NCBI GenBank assembly: GCA_001460835.1
Contig: CYKH01001716.1
Location: forward strand, 6,460 to 69,841
Direction of reading: 5' to 3'
DNA: 63,382 nucleotides
Origin: Bodo saltans
Lineage: Eukaryota > Euglenozoa > Kinetoplastea > Eubodonida > Bodonidae
Shown: positions 45,613 to 54,476 of the stretch, piece after piece
How positions within the stretch are numbered: the stretch's first letter is position 1
Layout: each line of letters starts with the position of its first letter
The notes under the pieces: model-generated
The model's input: only the letters and a program-made list of their open reading frames with translations
The model's database searches: none
Told to the model about the DNA's origin: nothing
Program-made: the position numbers and the translations under genes

Positions 45613-46719
45613 ATGCCTGCTGTGGGGGTTAGCCGACGCCAAGAAGTGCGGTGCCGGCTAGGCCGCCTGTTTGGGGTGTGCTTCACCTTAGCACTGACTC
45701 TGTTCTGCTATGGTGTTTACTTGTCGCATTTTGTTGTGCCTTTGCTGTCTTCAGGACCCAGTGGAACAGGTGCAGCGTGCTTAGTAGTTGTGACCTTGGC
45801 GTACGTAGGACTGGTCACCTCGTTTCTTCGGACAGCTTCGACGCACCCCGGCCGCGTGCCTGCGTTCTTCGATGCGGGTTCCCTTAATAGTCGCACAGAG
45901 GAGGCGTTTACGCAGCTCTGCACAACTCTTGAGCTTCCGACAGATGCTACAGAGGAGATGCGAACTCGACTACGTGTGGGCATCACTTCCGTCAGTTTGG
46001 TGTCATCGCTGCGATATTGTGAAGCATGCGATGCTTACAAGTGCCCGACCACACACCACTGCTCTACCTGCGGCGTCTGCGTTTTTGAGTTGGATCACCA
46101 CTGTCCTTGGGTTGGTGGCTGCGTTGGTCGGAATAACCACAAGTACTTCCTTCTGTTTCTCTTCTACACTGTCATCTGCGGTGCCATAGTGGTCGCCACC
46201 AGTGCATACGCGGTGCTGGGGAGCGAGGGCATCAAAAACACTCTGCTGTTTATCGCATGGATTGTTGCGTTAGCGTTCGTGCTGATATTAACGCCCTTCT
46301 TGATGAGCTCCGCGCAAACAGTTCAGCAGAATTCGAGTACGATCGCGAAGCTACAGCTGCGCCGTGTAGGTCCTCTTGGAAGCCGATTGAACTCAGCACG
46401 AAGTCGGTCAAAGACACAAGGCCAACTGCCTCCTCACAACTACGCAGCAGTGCGTGCCGAAGAAAGTGCCTCTGCGACGGTCGACGTGGTACCGGATGCG
46501 AAACCGGCGCCACGTGGCCTACATCGTATCATGGGATCCCAACCCAAGTTTCCTTGGTGGGTCCTGCCAGTCGCGCCTGATTTGTTTGACGACGAGGACC
46601 GATGGGCAAGTGAAATCAAACAAGAAGTGGAGGACCAGGTAGAGTACCACATGTCCACCATGGTGCAGCTCCATGCGCGCAAACAGCAGCACGCTGCGTC
46701 CGGTCCTCCTTTGCTTTAG
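45613..46719 (+). CDS. DHHC-type protein S-acyltransferase (368 aa)
   Basis: Integral membrane palmitoyltransferase. The zinc-binding Cys-rich domain is at ~135-178: RYCEACDAYKCPTTHHCSTC, then DHHCPWVGGCVGRNNHKYF with the catalytic DHHC at 161-164. Four membrane segments flank it: ~20-43, ~54-73, ~178-200 and ~208-231. The cytosolic tail (to 368) is basic then acidic and disordered. A TTxE motif after TM4 is not obvious. Its presence in the window is compatible with the Gly2-Cys3 protein at 34.4 kb being an S-acylation substrate, but nothing links the two directly. Confidence 0.95.
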   Translation: MPAVGVSRRQEVRCRLGRLFGVCFTLALTLFCYGVYLSHFVVPLLSSGPSGTGAACLVVVTLAYVGLVTSFLRTASTHPGRVPAFFDAGSLNSRTEEAFTQLCTTLELPTDATEEMRTRLRVGITSVSLVSSLRYCEACDAYKCPTTHHCSTCGVCVFELDHHCPWVGGCVGRNNHKYFLLFLFYTVICGAIVVATSAYAVLGSEGIKNTLLFIAWIVALAFVLILTPFLMSSAQTVQQNSSTIAKLQLRRVGPLGSRLNSARSRSKTQGQLPPHNYAAVRAEESASATVDVVPDAKPAPRGLHRIMGSQPKFPWWVLPVAPDLFDDEDRWASEIKQEVEDQVEYHMSTMVQLHARKQQHAASGPPLL

Positions 46720-46845
46720 TAGTATCGTTTCGTGTTGTTTTAACTATGTTGATGCGATATTAACATTGTCACAGTCATAAATGCACATTGACGTACTTTG
46801 CCACTATTCACTATTTCTTGAAGGATAGGAGTCAACATTATCGAG

Positions 46846-49800
46846 ATGTTTCAAGTAGAACAAGCAGCGGAGGAGAGTAGCAGGAAGAGGCTGCGCGAGG
46901 AATGGACAGAGGCGAGCCACAAGCTGTTGGTCAAGTTCCTTGCGGAGCTGATGGATTATGCGGTTCGCTACGGAAGGCTTGGGACGGCTGTCAGTGTGGA
47001 CAAACGTGCCAACTGGGTGAACGGATGGGTGAACGATCTGAAAGAGAACAACTTCCAGGATTTGCTGTTCTCTAAGCTTCGGGCGATGAACTTAACAGCT
47101 CGAGTAGGTGATGTTGTGACGTCGTTGGAGGACATCTACCTGCTTGCCAAGAACGCACGTGCACAGACATCTGATCTTGAGTATGTGCTTTACCGCGTCG
47201 AACGGCACACATGGACTGCCACAGTGAAGCAGCTTCTCGTTGCATGCATCAAGTGGAAAACGTTGGGGAGAACGCCTCTGGACTTTGATGTGTTGGATGA
47301 AATGACCAACGCACGACGTGTCTTCACCGATTTCGTGACGGAGCTAGTCCTGGACACTGAGGACATGCCTGGTCCAAATGATCGTTCAGCAGAGAGCTTC
47401 GAGAAGGCACACGAAACTGATGACGGTCATACGTTTTTCCGTCTCAAATTTGCGGCGACTGTTAGCACTGCAGTACGGCTGATCGAGCGGCGCCCGAAGA
47501 GCCCCCTGCCCAATGATTATTCAACTTCACCTCCCGTAATTCCGCCCGAACTCGGAAAGTATCTTGGCTCTCCCGCGCCTGCTCTTGTAATCTCTGTGAG
47601 CGGTGAGACCGGAAGTGGGAAGACAACGTCTGTCTTGTTGGCCCTCAAGTACAACCGCTTCGTTACGTTCTACGCAACCGCAGATGACTTGAGTATTAGC
47701 GGGCTTGAGGATCTACTCAAGGAGATGGCGGACAGTTCGAGGCACGCAGCCATGGCAGCCGAGCACCTTGTCAGCACGATGACACACCACCGGGGCTGGA
47801 TGCCCACAAAGCCAACTAAGAGGAGGGTGGCGCTAGTGATTGACGAGTTGGGACAATATCCCCTCGCCACTCGCGCCATTGCCAAGATTGTTAAAGCCCA
47901 AACGACACGCCCCATCAAGGAGAATGCGAGCTCCGCCGGCGAGGAGAATACAAAGCCCAGTGAGATCAAGGATATTTCCACAAGCATAGAGTTGTTTCAA
48001 CAATTTTTCATGAGCGGGGATGTGCGCATCATCTTGGTCGGGACCGGCACTGACCATGCGTTTTCAGCTGTTGGCTCGCTGCCTGCCACTCACGCCCACG
48101 TGAGTGCCAACGATTTTTCTGACGTAACGGTGTCGTTCGAGAAACATAGCATGCAATGGCGAAGCATCAAGAATGCCCTCGATCCAATTGAATTACAGCG
48201 GGGCATTTTTTTAAAGATCCTTCGCCTTTCTCGGAATCCACGAATGGCTGCCATCCTTGGAGTGCTGGACCGGATCGGCGTTGACGACTTGCTCTGTAAA
48301 GTAGATTGTCGTGGTGTAAAGCAGTCAGAATTGCGAGACCACTTTCGGTGCGTGTTGTGGGGTGCATTGCGTGAAAGCAGAAAGTACAATGCAATGCGTA
48401 CACTTCATTCGTTACAAGCGACTACTCACTTCAGTTGCGCGTTTGCGATAGCATGCAGCAACGAAGAACAGAAAGTCGACTATCCCCTCCTCCGAACGTA
48501 CGTCAACACTTACGGGCTTCTGCGCGACTGCACACCTCTGGTGACGGAAGGAACGTTGCCGAAAGGACAGACAACCGCCAAAACGACACCGGACACTCCC
48601 AAACCAAAAGTCATGACGCATCGTTTTGAGATGAGTCCCGCCACGGTGGAGATTGGTCTTTCGAGCTTCGGAATGACAATGCCGAACGATGGGTGGGTTG
48701 GGTTCGAGTCGATGATGTGCTCCCTGCTGTACCTGCACGCCTTTGGTGCCTCATGCGCCGCGAGGCTCAACATCGAACTGAGCGGCGTTGACAGCAAGCT
48801 TGTTTCCGAAGATGAGGCAGACCCCATCGCGAAGGTCAAGACTTGGATCCGGTTGCGCGCGAAATGCGCAACGAGTGTGGTGCAAGGGACATTGAAGGAA
48901 CAAGTACGATCGTGCGGAGACGCAGCAGCCGCATTGAAGAGGCTGGCAAAAGAGCAGGTGAGCAGTGGTGAAGAGCGCCAGGTGTGCATTGTCGTTGCGC
49001 GGAATGGTGATTGTGTCTCGTTTGCGGATGTGATCGTTGGCCTTGTCGTGCCTAGCGACGATGATCATGGGTTTCACACGACACACTTGCTGCTGCTGCG
49101 ATTGAAGTACCTCGACAACACTCCGTTTAGTGTCCATGACGAGTGGCGTGAGTTGTACAAGATGGGCAGCACCGATGTGAGAGCGTTGGTTGCTGATTGT
49201 GCAGCGAAGCTTGAGAAGTATCGATGGGACGATGCCATGGCTCGCATCCATGTCTCGAAGAAGCTCGCTGAACAATGCCACAAGAATTGTGATTTCAAGA
49301 AACCTGCTGGTCGAGAGGATGTGTTCGCGGCAATCTGTCGAGGCAATCCATCACAACGTGCATTGAGCTCGTACGAAGCCGAGCTTCACAAATACACTCA
49401 CGATGGAAGCGTTTCCATTCCTTCGCTCGCCGCCAAGTTTTTGAGTGACCAAATGAAAGCAGCAGACGAACCAACTACAGACAAGATCACCTCGGCCTTC
49501 CGGCTCAAGCGTTGTCAAGCGAGCCACGCTTTTGTTCTTGACGTTAACCGCATCATGGAGAATGATGACGCAACGGTCGATGAACAATTCACACAAATTG
49601 TTGAAGCATTTGAGCATTACGAAAGGTTTGCTGCTGACAACAATGCCCCTTCAAGGTTCCCCCACGTACAAAAGCACAAGCTTACGGTAGATCGATTCGT
49701 TGTGTTGTACCGCTGCATGGACAGCGTTCCTCCACAGCGGGTTGTAGGTGTCCTTCGACCAGATAACATTCTGGTGATCGACAACAAGAACAGGCCAGCG

Positions 49801-49878
49801 GCGTTCTACCCTACCGGCTGGGAACATGAAACCTTTAAGCCGGAGACTCGCGTGACAGGTGTTTTTAGAAGCCAATAA
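46846..49878 (+). CDS. RHS/Crinkler-like P-loop NTPase with REase-like C-terminal region (1010 aa)
   Basis: A multi-domain protein of the type described for kinetoplastid RHS and Crinkler-like effectors. The N-terminal region (1-240) is helical. A P-loop ATPase follows: Walker A GETGSGKT (253-260), Walker B RVALVIDELG with Asp333/Glu334, and a VGTGTD sensor-like strand. Downstream I see spaced residues resembling a restriction-endonuclease fold: Glu621 in GWVGFES, Asp728 in SFADVIVG and Lys754 in LLLRLKY. That nuclease assignment is inference. The C-terminal ~80 residues (VDRFVVLYRC..., PDNILVIDNKNRPAAFYPTG) recur in the decayed fragments downstream. No signal peptide or membrane segment is seen. 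The kinetoplastid family is multicopy and associated with retroelement insertion. Confidence 0.85.
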   Translation: MFQVEQAAEESSRKRLREEWTEASHKLLVKFLAELMDYAVRYGRLGTAVSVDKRANWVNGWVNDLKENNFQDLLFSKLRAMNLTARVGDVVTSLEDIYLLAKNARAQTSDLEYVLYRVERHTWTATVKQLLVACIKWKTLGRTPLDFDVLDEMTNARRVFTDFVTELVLDTEDMPGPNDRSAESFEKAHETDDGHTFFRLKFAATVSTAVRLIERRPKSPLPNDYSTSPPVIPPELGKYLGSPAPALVISVSGETGSGKTTSVLLALKYNRFVTFYATADDLSISGLEDLLKEMADSSRHAAMAAEHLVSTMTHHRGWMPTKPTKRRVALVIDELGQYPLATRAIAKIVKAQTTRPIKENASSAGEENTKPSEIKDISTSIELFQQFFMSGDVRIILVGTGTDHAFSAVGSLPATHAHVSANDFSDVTVSFEKHSMQWRSIKNALDPIELQRGIFLKILRLSRNPRMAAILGVLDRIGVDDLLCKVDCRGVKQSELRDHFRCVLWGALRESRKYNAMRTLHSLQATTHFSCAFAIACSNEEQKVDYPLLRTYVNTYGLLRDCTPLVTEGTLPKGQTTAKTTPDTPKPKVMTHRFEMSPATVEIGLSSFGMTMPNDGWVGFESMMCSLLYLHAFGASCAARLNIELSGVDSKLVSEDEADPIAKVKTWIRLRAKCATSVVQGTLKEQVRSCGDAAAALKRLAKEQVSSGEERQVCIVVARNGDCVSFADVIVGLVVPSDDDHGFHTTHLLLLRLKYLDNTPFSVHDEWRELYKMGSTDVRALVADCAAKLEKYRWDDAMARIHVSKKLAEQCHKNCDFKKPAGREDVFAAICRGNPSQRALSSYEAELHKYTHDGSVSIPSLAAKFLSDQMKAADEPTTDKITSAFRLKRCQASHAFVLDVNRIMENDDATVDEQFTQIVEAFEHYERFAADNNAPSRFPHVQKHKLTVDRFVVLYRCMDSVPPQRVVGVLRPDNILVIDNKNRPAAFYPTGWEHETFKPETRVTGVFRSQ

Positions 49879-50065
49879 GTGACAAATAAAATTAAAGAAT
49901 GAACTTCGTTGGGAAAAGGGCATGAGGTTTGCTGTCACAGAACATTGAATAGCGATGGAAAGCATGAGCTGTGAGATGAATGAAATGATGTCGCGTCCTT
50001 TACAATTCCTCATTCGTACGCGTTGCCTAGGGAGAGTTGAAGTCGATACTAAAATATGAGGAAGC

Positions 50066-50671
50066 GTGCACTGCTTTTTTGGTGCTGCCGTGGTCCAGCG
50101 CAGGTTCACAACAACTGCTACGACCACACCACTGTCTCTTGCAGGACAAGGAAAGGGTGCATTCATCAAATATCACGATGGAGCAACGTGGCCCAAGTAT
50201 TTGACTGCAGCTGACATTGAGGATATCTTAGCGCCCCATTTAGTCGATGGCGCAACACCAAACTACAATTCCCTTGCTGTTCTACTACAGCTCGGTGACG
50301 TTAGGGGCATCAATTAATTACTGCATCAAGACGTTTCGATTCCTCCACTCCCAGTAGTCAACTTAGAGGAGTACCTTGGCCAGTACCTCATCAACAACGT
50401 CATTGAGTTGGCCAGCATGAGGCTTCAAGAGCGAGACGCTGCCCTGGAGAGATTGCATCAGGCGTTGATGCCACGGCTGTCGAGCGACAAGTCTAACGTT
50501 GTGTTCAGCTACTCGCAACGCGGCAGCGGCAAGACGCAGTTCATCAAGTACTTCCTGGCCACAAAGCGCAGTGAGGCAATAAAATGCGGGCGTGTGATAG
50601 TGCGCGACTGCGTTAAAGAAACGAACAAGGCATGGCTCATGTGGACAAAGGAAAATCAAAGGACTGCATAG
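50066..50671 (+). pseudogene. RHS/Crinkler-like fragment: N-terminal region plus P-loop, one in-frame stop
   Basis: One frame runs from 50066 to 50671 with a single TAA at 50315-50317. Before the stop it encodes a segment containing AFIKYHDGATWPKYLTAADI and LAVLLQLGDVRGIN, which looks like an effector-type N-terminal region. After the stop it continues in the same frame through NLEEYLGQYLINNVIELASM and LERLHQALMPRL to a Walker A, YSQRGSGKTQFIKYFL. The sequence then ends at TAG 50669. This N-terminal region has no counterpart in the intact upstream gene, and its P-loop (GSGKTQ) differs from the upstream GSGKTT. The fragment therefore comes from another subfamily. A coding start at 50408 after the stop is possible but would leave only a truncated domain. 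Confidence 0.7.
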
Positions 50672-50771
50672 TCAAAGAAACGTCAAAGAAACCGCTGTAT
50701 TTGGTTCCTGTTGTAACCTTGAAGTTGGTGAGGACGCAGCACAGTACTACAGTCTCACATTAAGGGAAAAC

Positions 50772-51317
50772 TCGTTTGTGGACTTCAACAGCACTGGGTA
50801 CCGCGTCGAAAGGCACTCATGGACCACCACAGTGGAGCACTGTTCGTTGCATGCATAAAGTGGAAAAAATTGGGGACCGAGCCTTTGTGGGGACAGTGCT
50901 TTAAATATGTTGCTTTAAATGACCAACTCAGGTTTTGGGATCCCGAAGGAGGAAGCGTACAATTACGATTTTGTTGAAGAGGTTCGCCGCATTATGGATA
51001 GAGACCACAACAACAACACCATCACAACAACAGAAACATCAACCCATAAACAATTCGCTCAAATCGTCAAAGCGTATGAATGCGATCCAATCCCTGTAGC
51101 ACGTGAGAGCGCGCTAGAGATGGATCGATTCCTCATCATCTACCGCCATTCGGGCCATGAAGTTTCTGAGCAGCGTGCTCTAGGTATGTGCTGGCCAGAA
51201 AACATTCTGGCCATCAACTCGAAAAACAAGGCGGCGGCGTTTTACCCTACCAGCTGGGAAACGGAAACCTTGAAGCCGACGACAAGTGTGCGAGAGGTAT
51301 TTGTCAAGAAATTGTGA
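50772..51317 (+). pseudogene. RHS-like fragments homologous to the N- and C-terminal parts of the 46.8-kb gene
   Basis: Bases ~50796-50890 encode YRVERHSWTTTVE and, after a frameshift, VACIKWKKLGTEPLW. Both match residues ~116-147 of the intact gene (YRVERHTWTATVKQ, VACIKWKTLGRTPLD). From 50919 an open frame of 132 codons matches the C-terminus of that gene: QFAQIVKAYE, MDRFLIIYRHSG, PENILAINSKNKAAAFYPTS and a final REVFVKKL. The middle of the gene, including ATPase and nuclease-like region, is missing. The piece from 50919 could still be translated, but it lacks a catalytic domain and a clear splice acceptor, so I treat it as decayed. Confidence 0.75.
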
Positions 51318-51507
51318 GCCGGTTGCTATTCGCGGAGAAAGTAAGCTTCGTTGGGACAAGGGCATGATGTGTGATGACAGAGAACATTGTATCTAACGTA
51401 TCGAACATCGATTAGGAAGAATATACCAAAACGAGTTTTGAGATGAAATTTTTTGATCACGCAGTTGATTGTTTTGTTTATTCGTTGGAACCATTTAAAG
51501 CAGTGCC

Positions 51508-52338
51508 ATGTCATCGTCTTCTTCTGCTTCTGCTGTTGTGCAGCTGCTCTTTCCGATGGGCGGGTTGGGCACTAGGTTCTCCAACATTGGTATCACGACG
51601 CCAAAGCCTCTCATTCATGTGGACGGCAAAGCGATGATCTTCAAAGCGGTTAGCTCGTTCGATGGTCTTGTGCAGCGAGGGGAGGGGCGCATTCGCGTGC
51701 GACTCATTTTTATCGTTCGTCAGGAGCACGAGGACCAATTCCTCCTGCGCACCAAACTTGCAGAGGTATTCGCGGAGCAGGCCAATGTGGAGGTTGTGTT
51801 TGTGATGATGTTGAGTGACACTCGGGGTGCGGCAGAGACGTGCTTGCTGGCCAAGGATGTCCTTATCCCCGAAGCACCAGTTGTGATTATGGACTGCGAC
51901 ACGTACTTCCGTTCAGCGAAGTATGAAGATGTGTTGATGAAGATGGCCTTAGAGCAGCAGGGGGACAAGAATGGTATTGCGGGACTGTTGGTGCACTTTC
52001 GTAGTAGGGCCCTACGATACAGTTACGCCTTGGTGAACGAGGAGACTGGCTACGTGGTGAGGACTGCAGAGAAGGACCCGATTAGTGATATGAGTCTCAT
52101 AGGAGCGTATGCGTTTGGTAGTGGTAAGTTGTTTGTGGACGCTGCGGAGCAGTTAGTGGCGTCGCCCATCGACCCAGAGAAAGGGGTCAAGGAATATTAC
52201 ATCAGCCTTGTGTTTAATTTCTTGCTTGATGCGGGCCGCAAGGTGGTAGCAGTGGAGCGCGACGATTACGCTAGCTTTGGCACTCCCGAAGAACTGGCGT
52301 TGTACAACGAAGGAAAACAATCGTGGGTGACGGAGTAG
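51508..52338 (+). CDS. Sugar-phosphate nucleotidyltransferase-like protein (276 aa)
   Basis: GT-A/Rossmann-like nucleotidyltransferase fold that in relatives activates a sugar or polyol phosphate with an NTP. The signature PMGGLGTRF (16-24), followed by TPKPLIHVDGKAM (31-43), is the nucleotide-binding loop and lysine. VVIMDCDTYF (~125-134) supplies the metal-binding Asp. The pattern LxPMGGLGTRF...PKPL is typical of bacterial and giant-virus capsule or LPS-type enzymes more than of the eukaryotic UDP- and GDP-sugar pyrophosphorylases, which are longer. The product sugar cannot be told. There is no signal or membrane segment. It lies directly after the RHS-like fragments. Confidence 0.88.
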   Translation: MSSSSSASAVVQLLFPMGGLGTRFSNIGITTPKPLIHVDGKAMIFKAVSSFDGLVQRGEGRIRVRLIFIVRQEHEDQFLLRTKLAEVFAEQANVEVVFVMMLSDTRGAAETCLLAKDVLIPEAPVVIMDCDTYFRSAKYEDVLMKMALEQQGDKNGIAGLLVHFRSRALRYSYALVNEETGYVVRTAEKDPISDMSLIGAYAFGSGKLFVDAAEQLVASPIDPEKGVKEYYISLVFNFLLDAGRKVVAVERDDYASFGTPEELALYNEGKQSWVTE

Positions 52339-52526
52339 GTTGATCGACGTACATTACGTGTGTGATAATTCTCTAACATTTGTTCTGTGAGACCAATCAG
52401 ATCTAACTTTCCTCTTCCCCTTTTGAACTTACATCACAAGGAACGTGTGCACATTTTTCCCCCTTGACATTTTAGGCAACATTTCAACCACTCTTTACTC
52501 TTATCAATAGCACACCATCGCACACA

Positions 52527-54125
52527 ATGATGGATGTCACAGCAACGAGTCTTCGGCATCCACTGGCGTGCAAGAAGTTTATGATGGAGTTTAAAGACAA
52601 TGATAAATTTCAGACTCCCATTGGAGGGCAAATGCCTCCGACGCCGTCTCGTGCGGCCACGGCGTTAAAGCCGTTTGAGCTCTTCTCACGGTACACCGCG
52701 ATTCGTCCTATTGCCAAAGGCACGTACGGCTTTGTGATTGCCGCTAGGGACGCCACGTTGGTGGACGCGTTCAATGCGCTGCCAGAGGAGCAGCAAATTC
52801 CCGAGGAGGGGATAGAGCGTGAGTCCTTCTACGATCAGCACACACTCGTGGCGATCAAGAAAGTCCCTCACCTCTTCGAGCAGGGCATCCCTCGCATGTG
52901 GCTGTGCGCCGCAAGGGAGGCACAGATGCTTCTTCACTTCCAGCACGAGAACGTCATCTCCGCCAAGGAGGTATTTATCCCCCTTGGTCAGGAGCACCTC
53001 CAAACAGCCGACACCATTAAACACCGAAGTGAGACATTTGATGAGCTGTACATTGTGATGGACTACAAGGAGATGACGCTGCGTGACGTGCTCGTCAAGT
53101 CGATGCTGCTGAACGAAGAGGACCCACCGAAGCCTGTGCTAGACCCCGTCACCAAAGCCCCTTTGTATCCCCTTTCGAAGGATTACCGGCAGTTTATTCT
53201 TTACCAACTTCTGCGTGGTGTTGGGTACCTGCATGCCTGTCGAGTGATGCATCGCGACCTAAAGCCAGAGAATGTTCTTGTGGATTTGAACTACAGGTGT
53301 AGCATCTGTGACTTTGGTCAAGCGAAGGATTTGAGCCGCCGTGATGACGAGGAGGACACGCCTGCCCTCGTCTCGTCTTACGACACGTTCGTCGACAACT
53401 GCACGCAGTGGTACGCCGCCCCAGAGACCATCACGCTCGTCCAGGACAGCACCGGCAACAGCGCGGTGATGGAGGAAGAGGTGCTGCACAGCGCTGATGT
53501 GTGGTCCATCGGTGCCATGGCGGCGGAGATGATTGTAGGAAGGCCTATCTTTGCCACGCACCACCGAGGAGGCTTTGCTCAGCTCCCTGCCATCACTTCA
53601 GTTCGTGGGGCTCTGACGCCGGAGGAGGTTGAGGCGTTGTGCACCGGGCGCCACGAGGGCGACAAGGATAGTTACAGAAGGGAGCTGACGAAGCGTGGCC
53701 ACCGCGGCATGCCTGTCGTCAACAAGCCGTTCAAAGAATTCCTTAAAGATTCATGCCCCCTCACCGACGAGGAGGTGGGGGACGATGAGATCGATCTCAT
53801 TGATCAGCTGCTTGCGTACGACCCACGCCAACGCCCTACCTGTGCGGCTGCCATCGCCCATCCATTTTTCATTGATGGTGGATACGACCCTGTGATTGAT
53901 CCAGAGAACAAGGCAAGCGTCTTGAATGCTGTGGAGAAGGCCGAGGTGCAGAGTGCTAGTGATGGGCGTGCGTTCTTTTGGAAGCTGTTCCTCAAGTCCC
54001 ACCCCGAGGTGGAGGAGCTGGAGGCGGTGCTCAGGGCGCCAAAGCAAACATCATCCGCTGTTGCCCGCGGACGACTGATCCTGCAAAGCCCAAACCCAAA
54101 CCACTCCGCAGATGACAGCAGTTAG
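52527..54125 (+). CDS. CMGC-like protein kinase with N-lobe insertion (532 aa)
   Basis: Ser/Thr kinase. The Gly-rich loop is AKGTYGFV (63-70). An insertion of about 30 residues separates it from VAIKK with Lys111. Alpha-C Glu131, HRDLKPEN (242-249) and DFG (262-264) are intact, so it should be active. The activation segment ends DNCTQWYAAPE (290-300): the CMGC arginine of WYRAPE is Ala297, and there is no obvious TxY. A second insertion (~345-400) lies between subdomains IX and XI, as in MAPK-type kinases. The N-terminal 50 residues are unstructured. Two in-frame ATGs (52527, 52530) are equivalent. Pyrimidine tracts ending ttttag (~52476) and caatag (~52510) precede them. Confidence 0.92.
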   Translation: MMDVTATSLRHPLACKKFMMEFKDNDKFQTPIGGQMPPTPSRAATALKPFELFSRYTAIRPIAKGTYGFVIAARDATLVDAFNALPEEQQIPEEGIERESFYDQHTLVAIKKVPHLFEQGIPRMWLCAAREAQMLLHFQHENVISAKEVFIPLGQEHLQTADTIKHRSETFDELYIVMDYKEMTLRDVLVKSMLLNEEDPPKPVLDPVTKAPLYPLSKDYRQFILYQLLRGVGYLHACRVMHRDLKPENVLVDLNYRCSICDFGQAKDLSRRDDEEDTPALVSSYDTFVDNCTQWYAAPETITLVQDSTGNSAVMEEEVLHSADVWSIGAMAAEMIVGRPIFATHHRGGFAQLPAITSVRGALTPEEVEALCTGRHEGDKDSYRRELTKRGHRGMPVVNKPFKEFLKDSCPLTDEEVGDDEIDLIDQLLAYDPRQRPTCAAAIAHPFFIDGGYDPVIDPENKASVLNAVEKAEVQSASDGRAFFWKLFLKSHPEVEELEAVLRAPKQTSSAVARGRLILQSPNPNHSADDSS

Positions 54126-54476
54126 TTAGTGCACACAAGCAAACAAACTTCAACGTTGTGTTGTGAAGCACCCAAAGGTTTCTTTTGAGGAGTTGAGGCG
54201 GCACTCTTTACTGACCAGTCAACGTCCCTCTCCGAGGCGATAACGTAGTGAGATGATCCTGTGTGGTGTCTTTTGCGTTTGAGATGATATTTTTTTCTTT
54301 ATTTTTTGTCTTTTGCACTTACGACAAAGGGCGCAGTTGCACGAGTAGACACCGCGGCTGTTCCCCACAAGAAATAGAGATATAATCTAGCACCCTAGGA
54401 ATCAAACTCCCTCTCCCCTGCACAGGCAGAGAGGCATAGAAAGCTTTTTTTGTATTTCTCGAACGTCACCGTCGGT
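54126..54476 (+). promoter_or_regulatory. 351-bp intergenic region with two pyrimidine tracts
   Basis: No gene is seen. A strong T-rich tract lies at 54289-54320. A second (aactccctctcccctgcacag, 54405-54425) ends in AG 51 nt before ATG 54477 and is the likely acceptor for the membrane-protein gene. Confidence 0.55.

Larger units (their letters stand above)
49898..51389. repeat. Shared 3' flank after the RHS-like gene and after its pseudogene
   Basis: Bases 49898-49948, just after the intact gene, and 51341-51389, just after the last pseudogene fragment, share cttcgttggg, then aagggcatga, then acagagaacattg with few differences. Homology beyond the coding part shows that the duplicated unit included downstream sequence. 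Confidence 0.7.
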
